A stretch of DNA of 33,109 nt, taken from positions 1 to 33,109 of the forward strand of contig VBCG01000010.1 in the NCBI GenBank assembly GCA_005881895.1, given 5' to 3'. Source of the DNA: Betaproteobacteria bacterium (lineage in GTDB: Bacteria > Pseudomonadota > Gammaproteobacteria > Burkholderiales > Casimicrobiaceae). The notes below the pieces were generated by a model. It was not told where the DNA came from. It worked only from the letters and a program-made list of their open reading frames with translations, and did no database searches. Positions within the stretch are counted from its first letter, which is position 1; each line of letters opens with the position of its first letter. The position numbers and the translations under genes are program-made. Shown here piece after piece: positions 10,018 to 19,932 of this stretch.

Positions 10018-10266
10018 TCAGCTCTCCGCCTCGGCGCTGGGGGCGTGGTGCGGCATCGCGACCGAACGCGACGGAACGACCGTCGAGATGGCGTGCTTGT
10101 ACACCATCTGCGTGACGGTGTTCTTGAGCAGCACGACATACTGGTCGAACGATTCAATCTGTCCCTGTAGCTTGATGCCGTTCACGAGGTAGATCGACAC
10201 CTGCACGTGTTCCTTGCGCAGCGTGTTGAGGAATGGGTCTTGTAGCATTTGCCCTTTATTGCTCAT
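10018..10266 (-). CDS. hfq: RNA chaperone Hfq
   Basis: The Sm-like hexameric RNA chaperone that pairs small RNAs with mRNAs. The 82-residue protein has the Sm1 motif ([36 protein letters not shown]) and the Sm2 motif with the diagnostic YKHAIST sequence, in which Lys and His line the proximal uridine-binding site. Gln8 (in [10 protein letters not shown]) and the Phe of the proximal face are present. The C-terminal tail is short and acidic (SAEAES), as in other betaproteobacteria. The ATG at 10266 is preceded by GGAGC. It starts 70 bases after der ends, the largest gap in this part of the cluster, so an internal promoter could lie there; no strong box is visible. Confidence 0.98.
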   Translation of the reverse strand: MSNKGQMLQDPFLNTLRKEHVQVSIYLVNGIKLQGQIESFDQYVVLLKNTVTQMVYKHAISTVVPSRSVAMPHHAPSAEAES

Positions 10267-10336
10267 GTTCGAGCTCCGCTCTTATTGATCGGCCGCACCT
10301 TTGCGCTCAGGCTGCCCGATGGTGGCAGGAGCGGCC

Positions 10337-11791
10337 CTAGCGGCGTGCGGTGGAATCCGCGTAGGGGTTGACACCCGTTTTGAATTGTATCCTAAGCGGA
10401 GTTCCCCGCAATTGGAACGCGTCGGCAAGAAATCGTTCAAGGTAGCGGCGATAGGCGTCGGGAACGTGCTTGAGCGCGCTGCCATGCACGATCACCAGCG
10501 GCGGATTCATCCCGCCCTGATGAGCGTAGCGCATCTTCGGGCGCACCAAACCGGCGCGCGGAGGCTGCTGCCGCTCGACTGCCGATTGCAGCGCTCGCGT
10601 AAGCCGCGGCGTCGACAGCTTTGCCATCGCCGCGGCGTAGGCGAGGTCGACCGAACCCAGCATCGCTTCGATGCCGCGCCCCTCTTTCGCCGAGATAAAG
10701 TGGTGCTGCGCAAATGACAGGAATGAGAGCTTGCGTTCGATGTCCCGCTTGACCCCGTCACGCTGCTCCTGCGTCAAGCCATCCCATTTGTTGACGCCGA
10801 TGACGACCGCGCGCCCGGCCTCGAGCACGTGACCGGCGAGGTGCGCATCCTGTTCCGAGATCCCGTCCTGCGCATCGAAGAGCAGGATGACGACGTTTGC
10901 ATCTTCGATCGCCTGCAGCGTTTTGATGACGGAAAACTTTTCGATCGACTCGAATATTTTGCCGCGCCGGCGTACGCCTGCGGTGTCGATCAGCGTGTAA
11001 CGGCGCACGGCCTCGTTGGACCCTCGCGGTTGAAGCAACGCCAATGTGTCGGCCTCTGTTCGCGATTCGCGTTTGCTCGTCGCCCTGCTGGCCTCGCCGT
11101 TCACGCGACCGTCACGGTCGAAGTCGACGTAGATCGAGTCACGCGTCGTGCCGGGCTCGTCGAATGTGACCAGGCGCTCCTCGCCGACGAGCGCGTTCGC
11201 AAGCGTCGATTTGCCGACGTTGGGCCGGCCGACAATAGCGACTTTGATTCTCGACCCCATCCCGCTTTCCGCGGGTGTTTCACTCGCTGCCGCGACCGCC
11301 GGAACGCACTCGAGCGCCGTTTCGACCATCGCCCGTACGTTTTCGCCGTGCGCGGCCGACACGGCGAGCGGCTCGCCGAGCGCGAGCTCGTGAAATTCGG
11401 CAACCGCGCGTTCGGGTACGAGTCCTTCCGCCTTGTTGACGGCGACGACGACCGGACGACCCGATCGCCGTAACAGCTGCGCGATCGCGCTGTCCTGCGG
11501 CGTGAGACCGGCGCGCGCATCGACGATCAGCACGATGACGTCGGACTCCGCGATCGCCGACTGCGCCTGCTTCGCCATTTCGAAATAGATGCCCGACGTC
11601 GCGACAGGCTCGAAGCCGCCGGTATCGACGACAATGTATTCACGATCGCCGGCGCGGCCGCGTCCGTAGTGCCGGTCGCGCGTCAATCCCGGATAGTCGG
11701 CGACGAGCGCGTTGCGCGTCTTCGTAAGTCGATTGAAGAGCGTCGATTTGCCGACGTTAGGCCGGCCAACAAGGGCGATGGTGGCAAGCAT
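10337..11791 (-). CDS. der: Ribosome assembly GTPase Der (EngA) with an insertion in the second G domain
   Basis: An essential double-GTPase needed for 50S subunit assembly. The first G domain has P-loop GRPNVGKST (9-17), DTGG (56-59) and NKAE (119-122). The second has P-loop GRPNVGKST (188-196), G2 TTRDSIY, DTAG (269-272) and NKWDG, followed by the C-terminal KH-like domain. At 484 residues it is about 39 longer than the roughly 445-residue betaproteobacterial proteins I recall. The extra length sits mainly at about residues 229-263 (11003-11107), between DFDRDG and [10 protein letters not shown], where other Der proteins pass directly from one to the other. The insert is hydrophilic and keeps the frame. 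ATG at 11791, seven bases after bamB. Confidence 0.97.
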   Translation of the reverse strand: MLATIALVGRPNVGKSTLFNRLTKTRNALVADYPGLTRDRHYGRGRAGDREYIVVDTGGFEPVATSGIYFEMAKQAQSAIAESDVIVLIVDARAGLTPQDSAIAQLLRRSGRPVVVAVNKAEGLVPERAVAEFHELALGEPLAVSAAHGENVRAMVETALECVPAVAAASETPAESGMGSRIKVAIVGRPNVGKSTLANALVGEERLVTFDEPGTTRDSIYVDFDRDGRVNGEASRATSKRESRTEADTLALLQPRGSNEAVRRYTLIDTAGVRRRGKIFESIEKFSVIKTLQAIEDANVVILLFDAQDGISEQDAHLAGHVLEAGRAVVIGVNKWDGLTQEQRDGVKRDIERKLSFLSFAQHHFISAKEGRGIEAMLGSVDLAYAAAMAKLSTPRLTRALQSAVERQQPPRAGLVRPKMRYAHQGGMNPPLVIVHGSALKHVPDAYRRYLERFLADAFQLRGTPLRIQFKTGVNPYADSTARR

Positions 11792-11798
11792 CCAAGCT

Positions 11799-13019
11799 TC
11801 AGCGCGCAGTCACGGAGTACAGCGTCCCCGCATCGGACAGCCATAAGCCGCTTCCCGCCATTACGACGGGCTGTGCAGTCGGAGGGCGGCCATCAGTCGC
11901 GAGTCGTCCGACATAGGCGCCATCGGCGCGTGCAAGCAAATGCAGATAACCTTCGGTATCGACGGCGCCCACGAAATTGCCGACGAGCTGCGGACCGCCG
12001 ACGCGCCGTTCGGCGAGCGCGTCCTGTTTCCACACCGAGGCGCCGCTCGTCTTGTCGAGCGCATGAACCGCGCCTTTGTCGTCGGTTACGTAAAGATTTT
12101 TCTCATCGCCCGCGAGACCGCTCAAGCTCGACAGATCGCGCGACCATAGAAGAATCCCGCGGACGACGTCGAAGCACGCGACGCGGCCTTGATAGGCGAC
12201 TGCGCACACTTGCCGCTCATCGATGAAAGGAAGACTGGTGATGTCGGCGATGCGCTCCAATTCGGTGGCGCCTTTGGGCGAAGCGACGGTCGCGTCCCAG
12301 CCGACGTTCCCGGTCGTAACATCAAGTGCGAGCAGATGACCGCCCGCCGTCCCCGCGAACACGCCGCCGCGCGCTGTCACGCCACCGGCGGTGTTGCGGA
12401 TCGTCAGTGCCGGATTGCTCCGCTGATGTACCCATTTCGTCTTGCCGTCGGCGGACGACAAGCCGTAGATGCGTCCGTCACCCGAAAATACGATCGCGAC
12501 GCCTTCGTCGACACGCGGCGGCGCGATGACCTCGCTCGACACGTGCGCGGTCCACGTGGGCTTGCCGTCGGCGTCGAAGGCCAGCACGTCGCCTTTGTCG
12601 GTACCGACGACGACATGCGAATCGTCTGCACCCGGGCCTGCCGAGATCTTTTGACCCACGTTGATGCGCCAGACCTGGCGTCCGGTCGCCGCGTCGACGC
12701 GAACGAGCGCGCCGTCATTCGCCGCCGCATAGACCGCCGAGGGCGTAATCGCCGGTGCGAGTCCTGCGGCCGCTTTGCCGACGCTGACTTGCCAGTTGAG
12801 TTGCGGCGTGACCTTGGCGGTCAACGTCGGCAACGGTCCGGGCTTGTTGCTCTTGCCGAAGAGCCAGCCAAACGATGGCGCAGGTATTTTCGGCAGCGCA
12901 TCCGTCCACGATGTCAGCGTCGTCGAGCATCCGGCAACCGTGGTGGCCGCAAGGACCGCCACCGCCAATCGTTTTGTCCGTGGCCAGACTGCGAAACATG
13001 CGGAGTTGAAAAGGCTCAT
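11799..13019 (-). CDS. bamB: Outer membrane assembly lipoprotein BamB
   Basis: A lipoprotein of the BAM complex, which folds beta-barrel proteins into the outer membrane. The 406-residue protein begins with a signal peptide ending in lipobox VAGC, with the lipidated Cys at residue 31. The remainder is a PQQ-like eight-bladed beta-propeller: repeats such as [28 protein letters not shown] and [19 protein letters not shown] recur. The ATG at 13019 overlaps the stop of yfgM as ATGA, indicating translational coupling. The order hisS-yfgM-bamB-der is conserved in proteobacteria, and YfgM and BamB are functionally linked in envelope biogenesis. Confidence 0.96.
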   Translation of the reverse strand: MSLFNSACFAVWPRTKRLAVAVLAATTVAGCSTTLTSWTDALPKIPAPSFGWLFGKSNKPGPLPTLTAKVTPQLNWQVSVGKAAAGLAPAITPSAVYAAANDGALVRVDAATGRQVWRINVGQKISAGPGADDSHVVVGTDKGDVLAFDADGKPTWTAHVSSEVIAPPRVDEGVAIVFSGDGRIYGLSSADGKTKWVHQRSNPALTIRNTAGGVTARGGVFAGTAGGHLLALDVTTGNVGWDATVASPKGATELERIADITSLPFIDERQVCAVAYQGRVACFDVVRGILLWSRDLSSLSGLAGDEKNLYVTDDKGAVHALDKTSGASVWKQDALAERRVGGPQLVGNFVGAVDTEGYLHLLARADGAYVGRLATDGRPPTAQPVVMAGSGLWLSDAGTLYSVTAR

Positions 13020-13735
13020 GGTTTCGCGACGGTGGCGGGCGCCGGCGCAGCAGGCACCGCGGGCGCTTGTGCGGCCGGTCCCGATGCTGCAGGCGGCGCG
13101 GTCGGGCCTCCGACAGCGTCGAGCTTTACCTGAACATAAGCGCGGTACGGCGATTTCGGATCGAGCGCCGCCAGCGCTTCTTCGTAGGCGACGCGCGCTT
13201 CGGCCGCGTGGCCGGCGACGGTCAGTGCATCGCCGCGCAAATCGGCGTACAGCCCATTGAACGAAGCGGGGCGCTTCGCATCGAGCGTGCGCAGCGCTTC
13301 GTCGTACTGCTTATCGTCGAGAAGGGTTTCGGCCAGGCGATAGCGCGCGATCGCTTTCAACTCGTCTTCGCCGGCGTGCTCGATGACCCATGAAAGCTGC
13401 GCTTTAGCGCCCGCTTTGTCGCCCGCGTCGAAGAGCAGCTTCGCATACAGCAACGCCGCGCGCGGCGCGTATGCGGTCCCTGCAAACTTGTCGGTGAGTT
13501 GCGCCATCGCGTCCTTAACTTTTGCAGGATCGCTTTTGCGCACGCCATCGCTCACCGCCTGATAGAGGACCGACGCGTCCGCCGCGCGGCGTCCGGCCCA
13601 CCACCGCCAGCCTTGCACGCTGCCGATGACGATGCAGGCGAGCACAATGCCGACAGTGATCGTGTTGCCGTACTGCTGCCACCACGCTTTCAAGTCGTCG
13701 ATCTTTTCCTGCTCTTCCAAGTCGTAAGCCGCCAT
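13016..13735 (-). CDS. yfgM: YfgM-family membrane-anchored TPR protein
   Basis: A 239-residue inner-membrane protein of the YfgM (tetratricopeptide-like, DUF2133) family, which in E. coli associates with the SecYEG translocon and the chaperone PpiD. The N-terminal cytoplasmic segment (MAAYDLEEQEKIDDLKAWWQQYGN) is the family signature, followed by one membrane helix at about 25-43 and a periplasmic helical repeat domain up to about residue 205. The last 30 residues are Pro/Ala-rich and unstructured. ATG at 13735 is clear. It follows hisS by 15 bases and overlaps bamB by four. No unusual features. Confidence 0.94.
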   Translation of the reverse strand: MAAYDLEEQEKIDDLKAWWQQYGNTITVGIVLACIVIGSVQGWRWWAGRRAADASVLYQAVSDGVRKSDPAKVKDAMAQLTDKFAGTAYAPRAALLYAKLLFDAGDKAGAKAQLSWVIEHAGEDELKAIARYRLAETLLDDKQYDEALRTLDAKRPASFNGLYADLRGDALTVAGHAAEARVAYEEALAALDPKSPYRAYVQVKLDAVGGPTAPPAASGPAAQAPAVPAAPAPATVAKP

Positions 13736-13750
13736 CGCTGCTTCCTTGCG

Positions 13751-15097
13751 CTACAAAGTTTTATGCGCCGAAGCGCTGAGGTGTTCCGCTACATCTTGGG
13801 CGGCGACGGCGCGTTGCTCGCCGGGCTCGCGCAGCGGCTTGATTGCAACGGTTCCAGCCGCGGCCTCGTCATCGCCGACGATGAGCGCAAATCGCGCGTC
13901 GCTCGCATCGGCGCGTTTCATCTGCGCTTTGAAGCTTCCGCCACCGGCGTTCATCACGATGGAGTGACCGGCATCGCGCAGCTCCTCGGCGACGCGATGA
14001 GCGAGCTTCGCCGCGGCATCGCCGACGTGGACAATGTAAGCGAACGGCGCATCGCGCACGTCGCCCTTGGCGAGCTGCAGCAGCAGAATCATTCGTTCGA
14101 CGCCCATGGCGAAGCCACATGCGGGAGTGAACTTTCCGCCAAGCTCTTCGAACAATCCATCGTATCGGCCGCCGCCCGCCACCGTGCCTTGCGCACCCAA
14201 GCGATCGGTAACCCACTCGAACACGGTGCGGTTGTAGTAATCGAGGCCGCGCACGAGCCGTGGATTGACGATGTACGCGATGCCGGCGTCGGCCAGCATT
14301 TGTGTCAGGGCGTCGAAGTGCGTCCGCGCGGGAAGTTCCAAGCGGTCGACGAGGCGTGGCGCGCCGGCGATGATTTCCTGCAGCGCTGGATTCTTGCTAT
14401 CCAGTATGCGCAGCGGGTTGGTCGAGAGGCGTCGCCGAGAGTCGGCGTCGAGCGCGTCGGCGTAGCGCGTGAAATATTCGACCAGCGCGCTGCGGTGCGC
14501 GCGCCGCTCCGCCGCATCGCCGATCGAGTTGATCTCGAGATGGATGCCGTCGGCGAGGCCCAACTCGCGCCACAACCGCGCCAGCATGACGATCTGCTCG
14601 ACGTCGACATCGGGGCCTGCAAAGCCCAGCGCCTCGACGTCGAATTGATGGAACTGCCGGTAGCGTCCCTTCTGCGGCCGTTCGTGACGAAACATCGGTC
14701 CTGCAAGCCAGACGCGCTGCGGACGTTCGTAGAGGAGGTTGTGCTCGATCGCAGCGCGCACGATGCCGGCGGTCGCTTCGGGCCGCAGCGTCAGGCTTTC
14801 GCCATTCAACCGGTCCTCGAACGTGTACATCTCATGCTCGACGACGTCGGTCGCATCGCCGATCGCGCGTACGAAAAGCGGCGTCGGCTCGACGATCGGG
14901 ACGCGGAGATTGCGATAACCGTAACGGCGAAACACATCCCGGGTCGTCTCTTCGAACCGCTCCCACAGCGCTGCTTCGTCAGGCAGCACATCGTTCATGC
15001 CGCGAACGGCCTGCAGCGCCGTCTTGCGCGGCGGACGCGCGTCGTCGGCGCCGGGCGATGTCGCAGATCGCGGAGCGTCGGTCATTGCCGATTTCAT
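13751..15097 (-). CDS. hisS: Histidyl-tRNA synthetase
   Basis: Class II aminoacyl-tRNA synthetase charging tRNA-His. The 448-residue protein contains [20 protein letters not shown] at the N-terminus, motif 2 ([20 protein letters not shown]), the His-specific segments [15 protein letters not shown] and GGGRYDGL, and motif 3 ([13 protein letters not shown]). The C-terminal anticodon-binding domain is complete. The ATG at 15097 overlaps the ispG stop as ATGA; a second in-frame ATG at 15085 is possible, and the first 25 residues are a poorly conserved leader. The related HisZ lies 7.5 kb downstream, but the two are clearly distinct: only this one carries motif 2 and the anticodon domain. Confidence 0.97.
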   Translation of the reverse strand: MKSAMTDAPRSATSPGADDARPPRKTALQAVRGMNDVLPDEAALWERFEETTRDVFRRYGYRNLRVPIVEPTPLFVRAIGDATDVVEHEMYTFEDRLNGESLTLRPEATAGIVRAAIEHNLLYERPQRVWLAGPMFRHERPQKGRYRQFHQFDVEALGFAGPDVDVEQIVMLARLWRELGLADGIHLEINSIGDAAERRAHRSALVEYFTRYADALDADSRRRLSTNPLRILDSKNPALQEIIAGAPRLVDRLELPARTHFDALTQMLADAGIAYIVNPRLVRGLDYYNRTVFEWVTDRLGAQGTVAGGGRYDGLFEELGGKFTPACGFAMGVERMILLLQLAKGDVRDAPFAYIVHVGDAAAKLAHRVAEELRDAGHSIVMNAGGGSFKAQMKRADASDARFALIVGDDEAAAGTVAIKPLREPGEQRAVAAQDVAEHLSASAHKTL

Positions 15098-16380
15098 GCC
15101 AGCGCCTTGAGCGCGATCGATTTCGCAGCCGGCCGGAGATTGGATGTCGCGGGCTCGCCGCCGTAGGTGGCCCGAACATAATCAGTGACGATCGCGATGA
15201 ACTCTTCGGCGATGCGATCGCCCTTGAGCGTTGCGGTTTTCTGTCCGTCCACGAACACCGGCGCCACTGGAATTTCGCCGGTACCCGGCAACGATATGCC
15301 TATATTCGCGAGCTTCGACTCACCGGGACCGTTGACGACGCAGCCCATCACCGCGACTTGCATCGTTTCGACACCCGGATATTGCGCACGCCATGCGGAC
15401 ATCGACGCGCGCAAATAGATTTGGATGCGGCCGGCAAGCTCCTGGAAATACGTGCTCGTTGTGCGGCCGCAACCCGGACATGCCGTCACCATCGGCGCGA
15501 ACGAGCGCAGTCCCATCGTTTGCAGAATTTCCTGCGCAACCTGAACTTCCTTGGTGCGATCGCCGTTGGGCTCCGGCGTCAGCGATACACGGATCGTGTC
15601 GCCGATACCTTCCTGCAGCAGCACCGCAAGCGCACCGGTCGACGCAACGACGCCTTTGCTGCCCATGCCGGCTTCGGTCAACCCCAAGTGCAGCGGGTAG
15701 TCGGAGCGGCGCGCAAGCTCGCGGTACACGATGATCAAGTCTTGCACGTTCGAGACCTTGCACGACAACAGGATGCGCTCGTGCGGGAGCCCGATATCTT
15801 CGGCCTGACGCGCGCTGCCGAGTGCCGATGCGATCAGCGCCTCGCGCATGACGGCATCGGCGCTGTCCGGCGTTGCGCGCTTCGCGTTTTCATCCATCAA
15901 CCGGGCGAGCAGCGCCTGATCGAGGCTTCCCCAATTCACGCCGATGCGCACGGGCTTGTCGTAGCGGAGCGCCTGCTCGATCATCATCGCGAACTGCGGA
16001 TCGCGCTTACTGCCTTTGCCGACGTTGCCGGGATTGATCCTGTATTTCGCAAGCGCTTGCGCGCAATCCGGATGATCGGCTAGCAATTTGTGGCCGTTGA
16101 AGTGAAAATCGCCGATCAACGGCACTGCGCAGTTTGCGCGATCGAGCGTGGCGCGGATCGCACAAACCGCGGCGGCGGCCTTGGCTGTGTTCACCGTAAC
16201 CCGAACGAGCTCGGATCCTGCGACGGCGAGCGCCTGAATCTGCGCGACAGTCGCGGCGATATCGACGGTGTCGGTATTCGTCATTGATTGGACGACGATC
16301 GGCGCGGTACCGCCGATGACGACGTCGCCCACGCGAACCGGCCGCGTCGGATGGCGAGCGATCGCCGATCGTTCCATCAT
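15094..16380 (-). CDS. ispG: 4-hydroxy-3-methylbut-2-enyl diphosphate synthase (IspG/GcpE)
   Basis: Iron-sulfur enzyme converting methylerythritol cyclodiphosphate to HMBPP in the MEP isoprenoid pathway. The product is about 428 residues with the TIM-barrel segment ([20 protein letters not shown]) and the C-terminal [4Fe-4S] domain, whose cysteines are seen in TACPGCGRT and GCVVNGPGE. The latter motif is diagnostic. The start is either ATG 16380 or the adjacent ATG 16377, two or five bases after the rodZ stop; the open frame extends upstream to 16584 but that part lies within rodZ and is not conserved-looking. It overlaps hisS by four bases. The neighbourhood rodZ-ispG-hisS is common in proteobacteria. 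Confidence 0.97.
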   Translation of the reverse strand: MMERSAIARHPTRPVRVGDVVIGGTAPIVVQSMTNTDTVDIAATVAQIQALAVAGSELVRVTVNTAKAAAAVCAIRATLDRANCAVPLIGDFHFNGHKLLADHPDCAQALAKYRINPGNVGKGSKRDPQFAMMIEQALRYDKPVRIGVNWGSLDQALLARLMDENAKRATPDSADAVMREALIASALGSARQAEDIGLPHERILLSCKVSNVQDLIIVYRELARRSDYPLHLGLTEAGMGSKGVVASTGALAVLLQEGIGDTIRVSLTPEPNGDRTKEVQVAQEILQTMGLRSFAPMVTACPGCGRTTSTYFQELAGRIQIYLRASMSAWRAQYPGVETMQVAVMGCVVNGPGESKLANIGISLPGTGEIPVAPVFVDGQKTATLKGDRIAEEFIAIVTDYVRATYGGEPATSNLRPAAKSIALKALA

Positions 16381-16382
16381 CG

Positions 16383-17318
16383 TCACTTGAGCAGGAGTCG
16401 AGCGACGTTCGCGCGCGTATAGGGCGCGATATCGATAGGCTGCCCGCGATAGGTCAGCATGACGCCGGCCGCATTGCCGATGCTGACGTCGAGTGGTGGC
16501 GTTCCGCTCAATGTTTGCGTCGTTCCCGCGGTTCCCGTTTGCACAAAGATCGCGGCACCGTTGCCGTCCTTCACTTCCACCCACGACTTTTCTTTAAACG
16601 TCAACAGAAGCGTGGCGCTCGGTGCGGCGGCGTTTGGCGTCGGCGACGCTGCAGTCGGGGCAGTCGATTCGGCTGTCGCCGTGGCCGTGTTCGCAGGTGT
16701 CGCCGACGTCGCGGCCGCGACCGGTGGCGTGACTGTCGCCGCGCTGTCGCTCTTTTCCATGGGTGCCGCGGATTCCGTTTTTGCCTTCGCGAGCGGATTG
16801 GGCAGCGCGGTCGTTGACGGACTCGCGGATTCAGGCGGTGGCGATGGCGCGACCGAGTCGTTTTCCACGGCCGGCCGTCGTGTCGCGGCTGAGGTTCGCA
16901 TGAACTCGTACACACCCGCGGCGGCGACGATCGCGAGCAACGCAATAGGGATCAGCCAACGCGTCCAGGAGTTGCGTCGCACGCTTGCCACCGGCAGCTC
17001 GACCATCGGCCGCGAAACCGCCGTAAGCGAGGGCCGGTCCAGCGGCGAGGTGCCGTCCCCGCGCGGTAGCGCAGCTATCACCGCGCTCGGATCGAGACGC
17101 ACCAACCGCGCGTAGTTGCGGACGAATCCGCGGACGAACGTGCGGCCCGGCAAGCGCGCGTAATCGTCCTCTTCGATGGCGCGCACTTGACGCGGTGCGA
17201 GCTTCAGCTGTTGCGCCACAGCCTCCTGCGACCAGCCGGCGGCTTCGCGGGCGGCGCGCAGCTGTGCGCCCGCGGTGGAAGCAACGGGCAGCGGCGTCGT
17301 GTGATCGTTCGTCATCAT
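16383..17318 (-). CDS. rodZ: Cytoskeletal protein RodZ
   Basis: A bitopic membrane protein that links MreB filaments to the elongasome and supports rod shape. The 311-residue product has a cytoplasmic helix-turn-helix domain (about 17-85: [41 protein letters not shown]), a membrane helix at about 119-138, a long Ala/Thr/Pro/Ser-rich periplasmic linker (about 145-230) and a C-terminal beta domain of the DUF4115 type ([18 protein letters not shown]). The ATG at 17318 overlaps the pilW stop as ATGA; the next codon is also ATG. The frame stays open to 17432 without supporting signals. Identity is secure from domain order and context. Confidence 0.95.
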   Translation of the reverse strand: MMTNDHTTPLPVASTAGAQLRAAREAAGWSQEAVAQQLKLAPRQVRAIEEDDYARLPGRTFVRGFVRNYARLVRLDPSAVIAALPRGDGTSPLDRPSLTAVSRPMVELPVASVRRNSWTRWLIPIALLAIVAAAGVYEFMRTSAATRRPAVENDSVAPSPPPESASPSTTALPNPLAKAKTESAAPMEKSDSAATVTPPVAAATSATPANTATATAESTAPTAASPTPNAAAPSATLLLTFKEKSWVEVKDGNGAAIFVQTGTAGTTQTLSGTPPLDVSIGNAAGVMLTYRGQPIDIAPYTRANVARLLLK

Positions 17319-18115
17319 TCGCAGGCCTGCGACGCAACCGCTTTCGCTTCGGGCGAGTCCGGAAATCGATTGCGAAGTTGCGTCATATACGAGATCTCGG
17401 CCTGCCGATCGCCCTGCTTGCGCTCGATGCACATGCCCAGGTACAGCGCTTCGGGGCGCGGGCTTGTGTCGCGCATCACGGGCCGCATCCAGCTACGTGC
17501 ATCGTCGAGCCGCGCCTCGCGGTAAGCAAGCAGCGCGAGGTTGTACGCGGCGATCGAATTTCCCGGCGACGCGCCGAGCGCGCGACGGAAATATTCGTCG
17601 GCCTTCTTGTTTTCGCCCAGCACGGCACTGCATTTGCCGGCGTTGATCAGCGCGATTTCCGGTGATCGGTAGAGTGGATCGCGCAGAACGGTTTCAAACT
17701 CGGGAATCGATTCGCGCGCGCGGCCCGTCGCGCAGAGGAATGCGCCCCAGTTGGCGCGGATATCCGAGTCGTTCGGCGCGAGCGCGAGTCCGCGCTGGAA
17801 GTTGCTTTCCGCCTTTTGCGTTTCGCCCAGCATCGTGTAGACGAGACCGTAGACGTTGTAAGTCTTCGGATAATTCGGATCAATCCTCTGCGCTTCGTCG
17901 AGCACCTGGAGCGCGACGTCGAATTGACCCCGCTCGTAATAGCCGGCGGCAAGATCCGTCTTGATCTGCGCGCGCTGCAGCGGCGTCGCTTCCTGCGGCT
18001 TCACGGGATCGGGCGCTGCCTGAGTCTGATTCTGACCGGTTTGCGCCGGCTTGTTGGATGCGCACCCGGCAACGACCACCAGGACCAGCATGCCGAGAAG
18101 AGCGTAGATGCGCAT
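17315..18115 (-). CDS. pilW: Type IV pilus biogenesis lipoprotein PilW/PilF
   Basis: An outer-membrane lipoprotein pilotin with TPR repeats, needed for PilQ secretin assembly in type IV pilus systems. From ATG 18115 the 266-residue protein begins with a lipoprotein signal peptide and lipobox VAGC, with Cys at residue 18. TPR motifs follow (AAGYYERGQFDVALQVLDEAQRIDPNYPKTYN, GLVYTMLGETQKAESNFQRGLALAPNDSDIR and others). An in-frame TTG at 18136 would add seven residues before the signal peptide and is less likely. No other pilus genes are in the window; the ndk-rlmN-pilW-rodZ order is standard in this lineage. Confidence 0.93.
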   Translation of the reverse strand: MRIYALLGMLVLVVVAGCASNKPAQTGQNQTQAAPDPVKPQEATPLQRAQIKTDLAAGYYERGQFDVALQVLDEAQRIDPNYPKTYNVYGLVYTMLGETQKAESNFQRGLALAPNDSDIRANWGAFLCATGRARESIPEFETVLRDPLYRSPEIALINAGKCSAVLGENKKADEYFRRALGASPGNSIAAYNLALLAYREARLDDARSWMRPVMRDTSPRPEALYLGMCIERKQGDRQAEISYMTQLRNRFPDSPEAKAVASQACE

Positions 18116-18139
18116 GGACGAGCGGCTCCCTATCAATGC

Positions 18140-19249
18140 CTAACGCGTCGCGACAACCGGAATTCGGCTGCCGAGCTTTCGCTTCGTGCGGTCCTGCACG
18201 CGCCCCGCGAGCTGACCGCAGGCGGCGTCGATATCTTCGCCGCGCGTCTTGCGAATGGTCGTCACGATGTCGCCGTCGATCAACGTCCGTTGGAACGCCA
18301 GAATGCGCTCACGCGGCGACGTCCGAAACTCCGTTCCCGGAAACGGATTGAACGGAATGAGATTGATCTTGCACGACGTATCGCGCAGCAGCGCGAGCAA
18401 TTGGCGCGCCGTCGCCGTATCGTCGTTGACGCCGTCGAGCATCACATATTCGAACGTGATGAAGTCGCGCGGCGCTTTTTCCAGATACCGTCGACACGCG
18501 GCCAGAAGTTCGTCGAGCGGATGCTTGCGATTGATCGGTACGAGACGATCGCGTAGCGCATCCGTCGGCGCATGCAACGACACGGCGAGCGCAACGGGGC
18601 ATTCGTCGCGCAAGCGATCGATCATCGGCACGAGGCCGGACGTCGACAGCGTGACGCGCCGGCGCGAGAGACCGTAAGCATTGTCGTCGAGCATCAGCTT
18701 GAGCGCCGCGACGACGTTATCGAAATTGGCGAGCGGCTCGCCCATGCCCATCATCACGACATTGGTGATCGGCGCACGGCCCGCAGTCATCCACGGCGCT
18801 GTTACGCCGTCCGCAATGAGCGCGCGGTTCGCGTGCCAGAGCTGGCCGATGATCTCGCCCGTCGACAGATTGCGATTGAAGCCCTGCTTCCCCGTCGAGC
18901 AGAAGGCGCAATCGAGCGCGCAGCCGGCCTGCGACGACACGCAAAGCGTGCCTCTGTCGTCTTCTGGAATGTAGACGGCTTCGATCGCGTTCGCGCCGCC
19001 GGCGTCGATCAGCCACTTGCGCGTGCCGTCTGCCGCGATCGTATCGGCGACCACTCGCGGTGCGCGGATGTCGACTTCGCTTGCCAGTCGTTCGCGCAGG
19101 GGCCGCGCGAGATCGCTCATTGCGCCGACATCGTCGACGAACCGTTGATGCAGCCAGCGCGAAACCTGCCGCGCGCGAAACGGCTTCTCGCCGCGTTCGG
19201 CGAAAAACGCGGTGAATGCATTCGGGTCGAGGTCGAGCAGGTTGATCAC
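18140..19249 (-). CDS. rlmN: Dual-specificity rRNA/tRNA adenine-C2 methyltransferase RlmN
   Basis: A radical SAM enzyme that methylates C2 of A2503 in 23S rRNA and A37 in some tRNAs. The 369-residue protein has the N-terminal HhH-like accessory domain, the radical SAM cluster CxxxCxxC in [20 protein letters not shown], the [12 protein letters not shown] motif and the C-terminal catalytic cysteine in [11 protein letters not shown]. The start is GTG at 19249, supported by the family N-terminus ([28 protein letters not shown]) following directly; no ATG fits. It begins 11 bases after the ndk stop with only a weak Shine-Dalgarno, so coupling to ndk translation is likely. Confidence 0.97.
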   Translation of the reverse strand: MINLLDLDPNAFTAFFAERGEKPFRARQVSRWLHQRFVDDVGAMSDLARPLRERLASEVDIRAPRVVADTIAADGTRKWLIDAGGANAIEAVYIPEDDRGTLCVSSQAGCALDCAFCSTGKQGFNRNLSTGEIIGQLWHANRALIADGVTAPWMTAGRAPITNVVMMGMGEPLANFDNVVAALKLMLDDNAYGLSRRRVTLSTSGLVPMIDRLRDECPVALAVSLHAPTDALRDRLVPINRKHPLDELLAACRRYLEKAPRDFITFEYVMLDGVNDDTATARQLLALLRDTSCKINLIPFNPFPGTEFRTSPRERILAFQRTLIDGDIVTTIRKTRGEDIDAACGQLAGRVQDRTKRKLGSRIPVVATR

Positions 19250-19260
19250 TTATGTTTCGC

Positions 19261-19686
19261 TCACCGGCTAAAAATGGCGCTGGTCGGAAAAAAGAAGTCG
19301 ATTTCGGTTCTCGCGGTTTCAGGACCGTCCGAACCATGGACCGCGTTGGCGTCGATCGATTCGGCGAACGCCGCGCGAATCGTTCCGGGCGCCGCCTTTT
19401 TGGGATCGGTTGCGCCCATCAGCTCCCGATTGCGGGCGATGGCATTTTCGCCTTCGAGCACTTGCACCATGACTGGTCCCGTCGTCATGAAGCCCACGAG
19501 ATCCTTGAAAAACGGGCGCTCGCGATGCACGGCGTAGAAACCTTCCGCTTCGGCACGCGACAACCGCATCATCCGCGCCGCGACGATTTTGAGCCCGGCC
19601 TTTTCGAATCGGGCATAGATCTCCCCAATGACATTCTTGGCCACTGCATCGGGTTTGATAATGGACAACGTACGTTCGACAGCCAT
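19261..19686 (-). CDS. ndk: Nucleoside diphosphate kinase
   Basis: Transfers the terminal phosphate between nucleoside triphosphates and diphosphates through a phosphohistidine intermediate. The 141-residue protein is of normal length and starts [18 protein letters not shown]. The active-site histidine is in [12 protein letters not shown]. The ATG at 19686 is fixed by this conserved start; an extension to 19758 in frame is not supported. It is the first gene of the long minus-strand cluster, with a promoter candidate 42 bases upstream, so it probably heads an operon of housekeeping genes running towards 3390. Confidence 0.98.
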   Translation of the reverse strand: MAVERTLSIIKPDAVAKNVIGEIYARFEKAGLKIVAARMMRLSRAEAEGFYAVHRERPFFKDLVGFMTTGPVMVQVLEGENAIARNRELMGATDPKKAAPGTIRAAFAESIDANAVHGSDGPETARTEIDFFFPTSAIFSR

Positions 19687-19727
19687 TCTTTTTGGGCTCC
19701 GGAAGCGCGAAATCGATGAAACCGATA

Positions 19728-19736
19728 ATTCTAACA
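19728..19736 (-). promoter_or_regulatory. Extended -10 promoter candidate for ndk and the downstream cluster
   Basis: Minus strand TGTTAGAAT (19736-19728) is an extended -10 element: TG, one base, then TAGAAT matching five of six consensus positions. No good -35 is visible, which is normal for extended -10 promoters. Transcription would begin near 19721, giving a leader of about 35 bases before ndk. The upstream interval 19740-19932 contains no supportable gene. Confidence 0.5.
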
Positions 19737-19932
19737 TGCGTTCGTCATACGAGATCATCGCGAATCAGCCGATAGGTATCTGATCCACAACCATATTGAC
19801 CCCCCGCAGCGGCCGCAACGCTGCCCGGGAAAACGTGCTCCGGCGGACGGCAATCCTGGTCTTCGCCGCACTCATGACCGAGTGGCGGCGTGCCGGCCAG
19901 CTGCAGACGCGCGAACGTCTTACGCCGTGCCG

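Noticed and set aside
13499-15166. Long plus-strand open frame (about 555 codons) opposite hisS and yfgM
   Set aside because: It lies wholly antisense to conserved hisS and part of yfgM. High-GC coding sequence commonly leaves the complementary frame open, and the translation shows no domain.
19765-19875. 36-codon minus-strand ORF between dctM and ndk, starting at ATG 19875
   Set aside because: No ribosome-binding site, no recognisable motif and a basic composition expected by chance; the interval is better left as intergenic.
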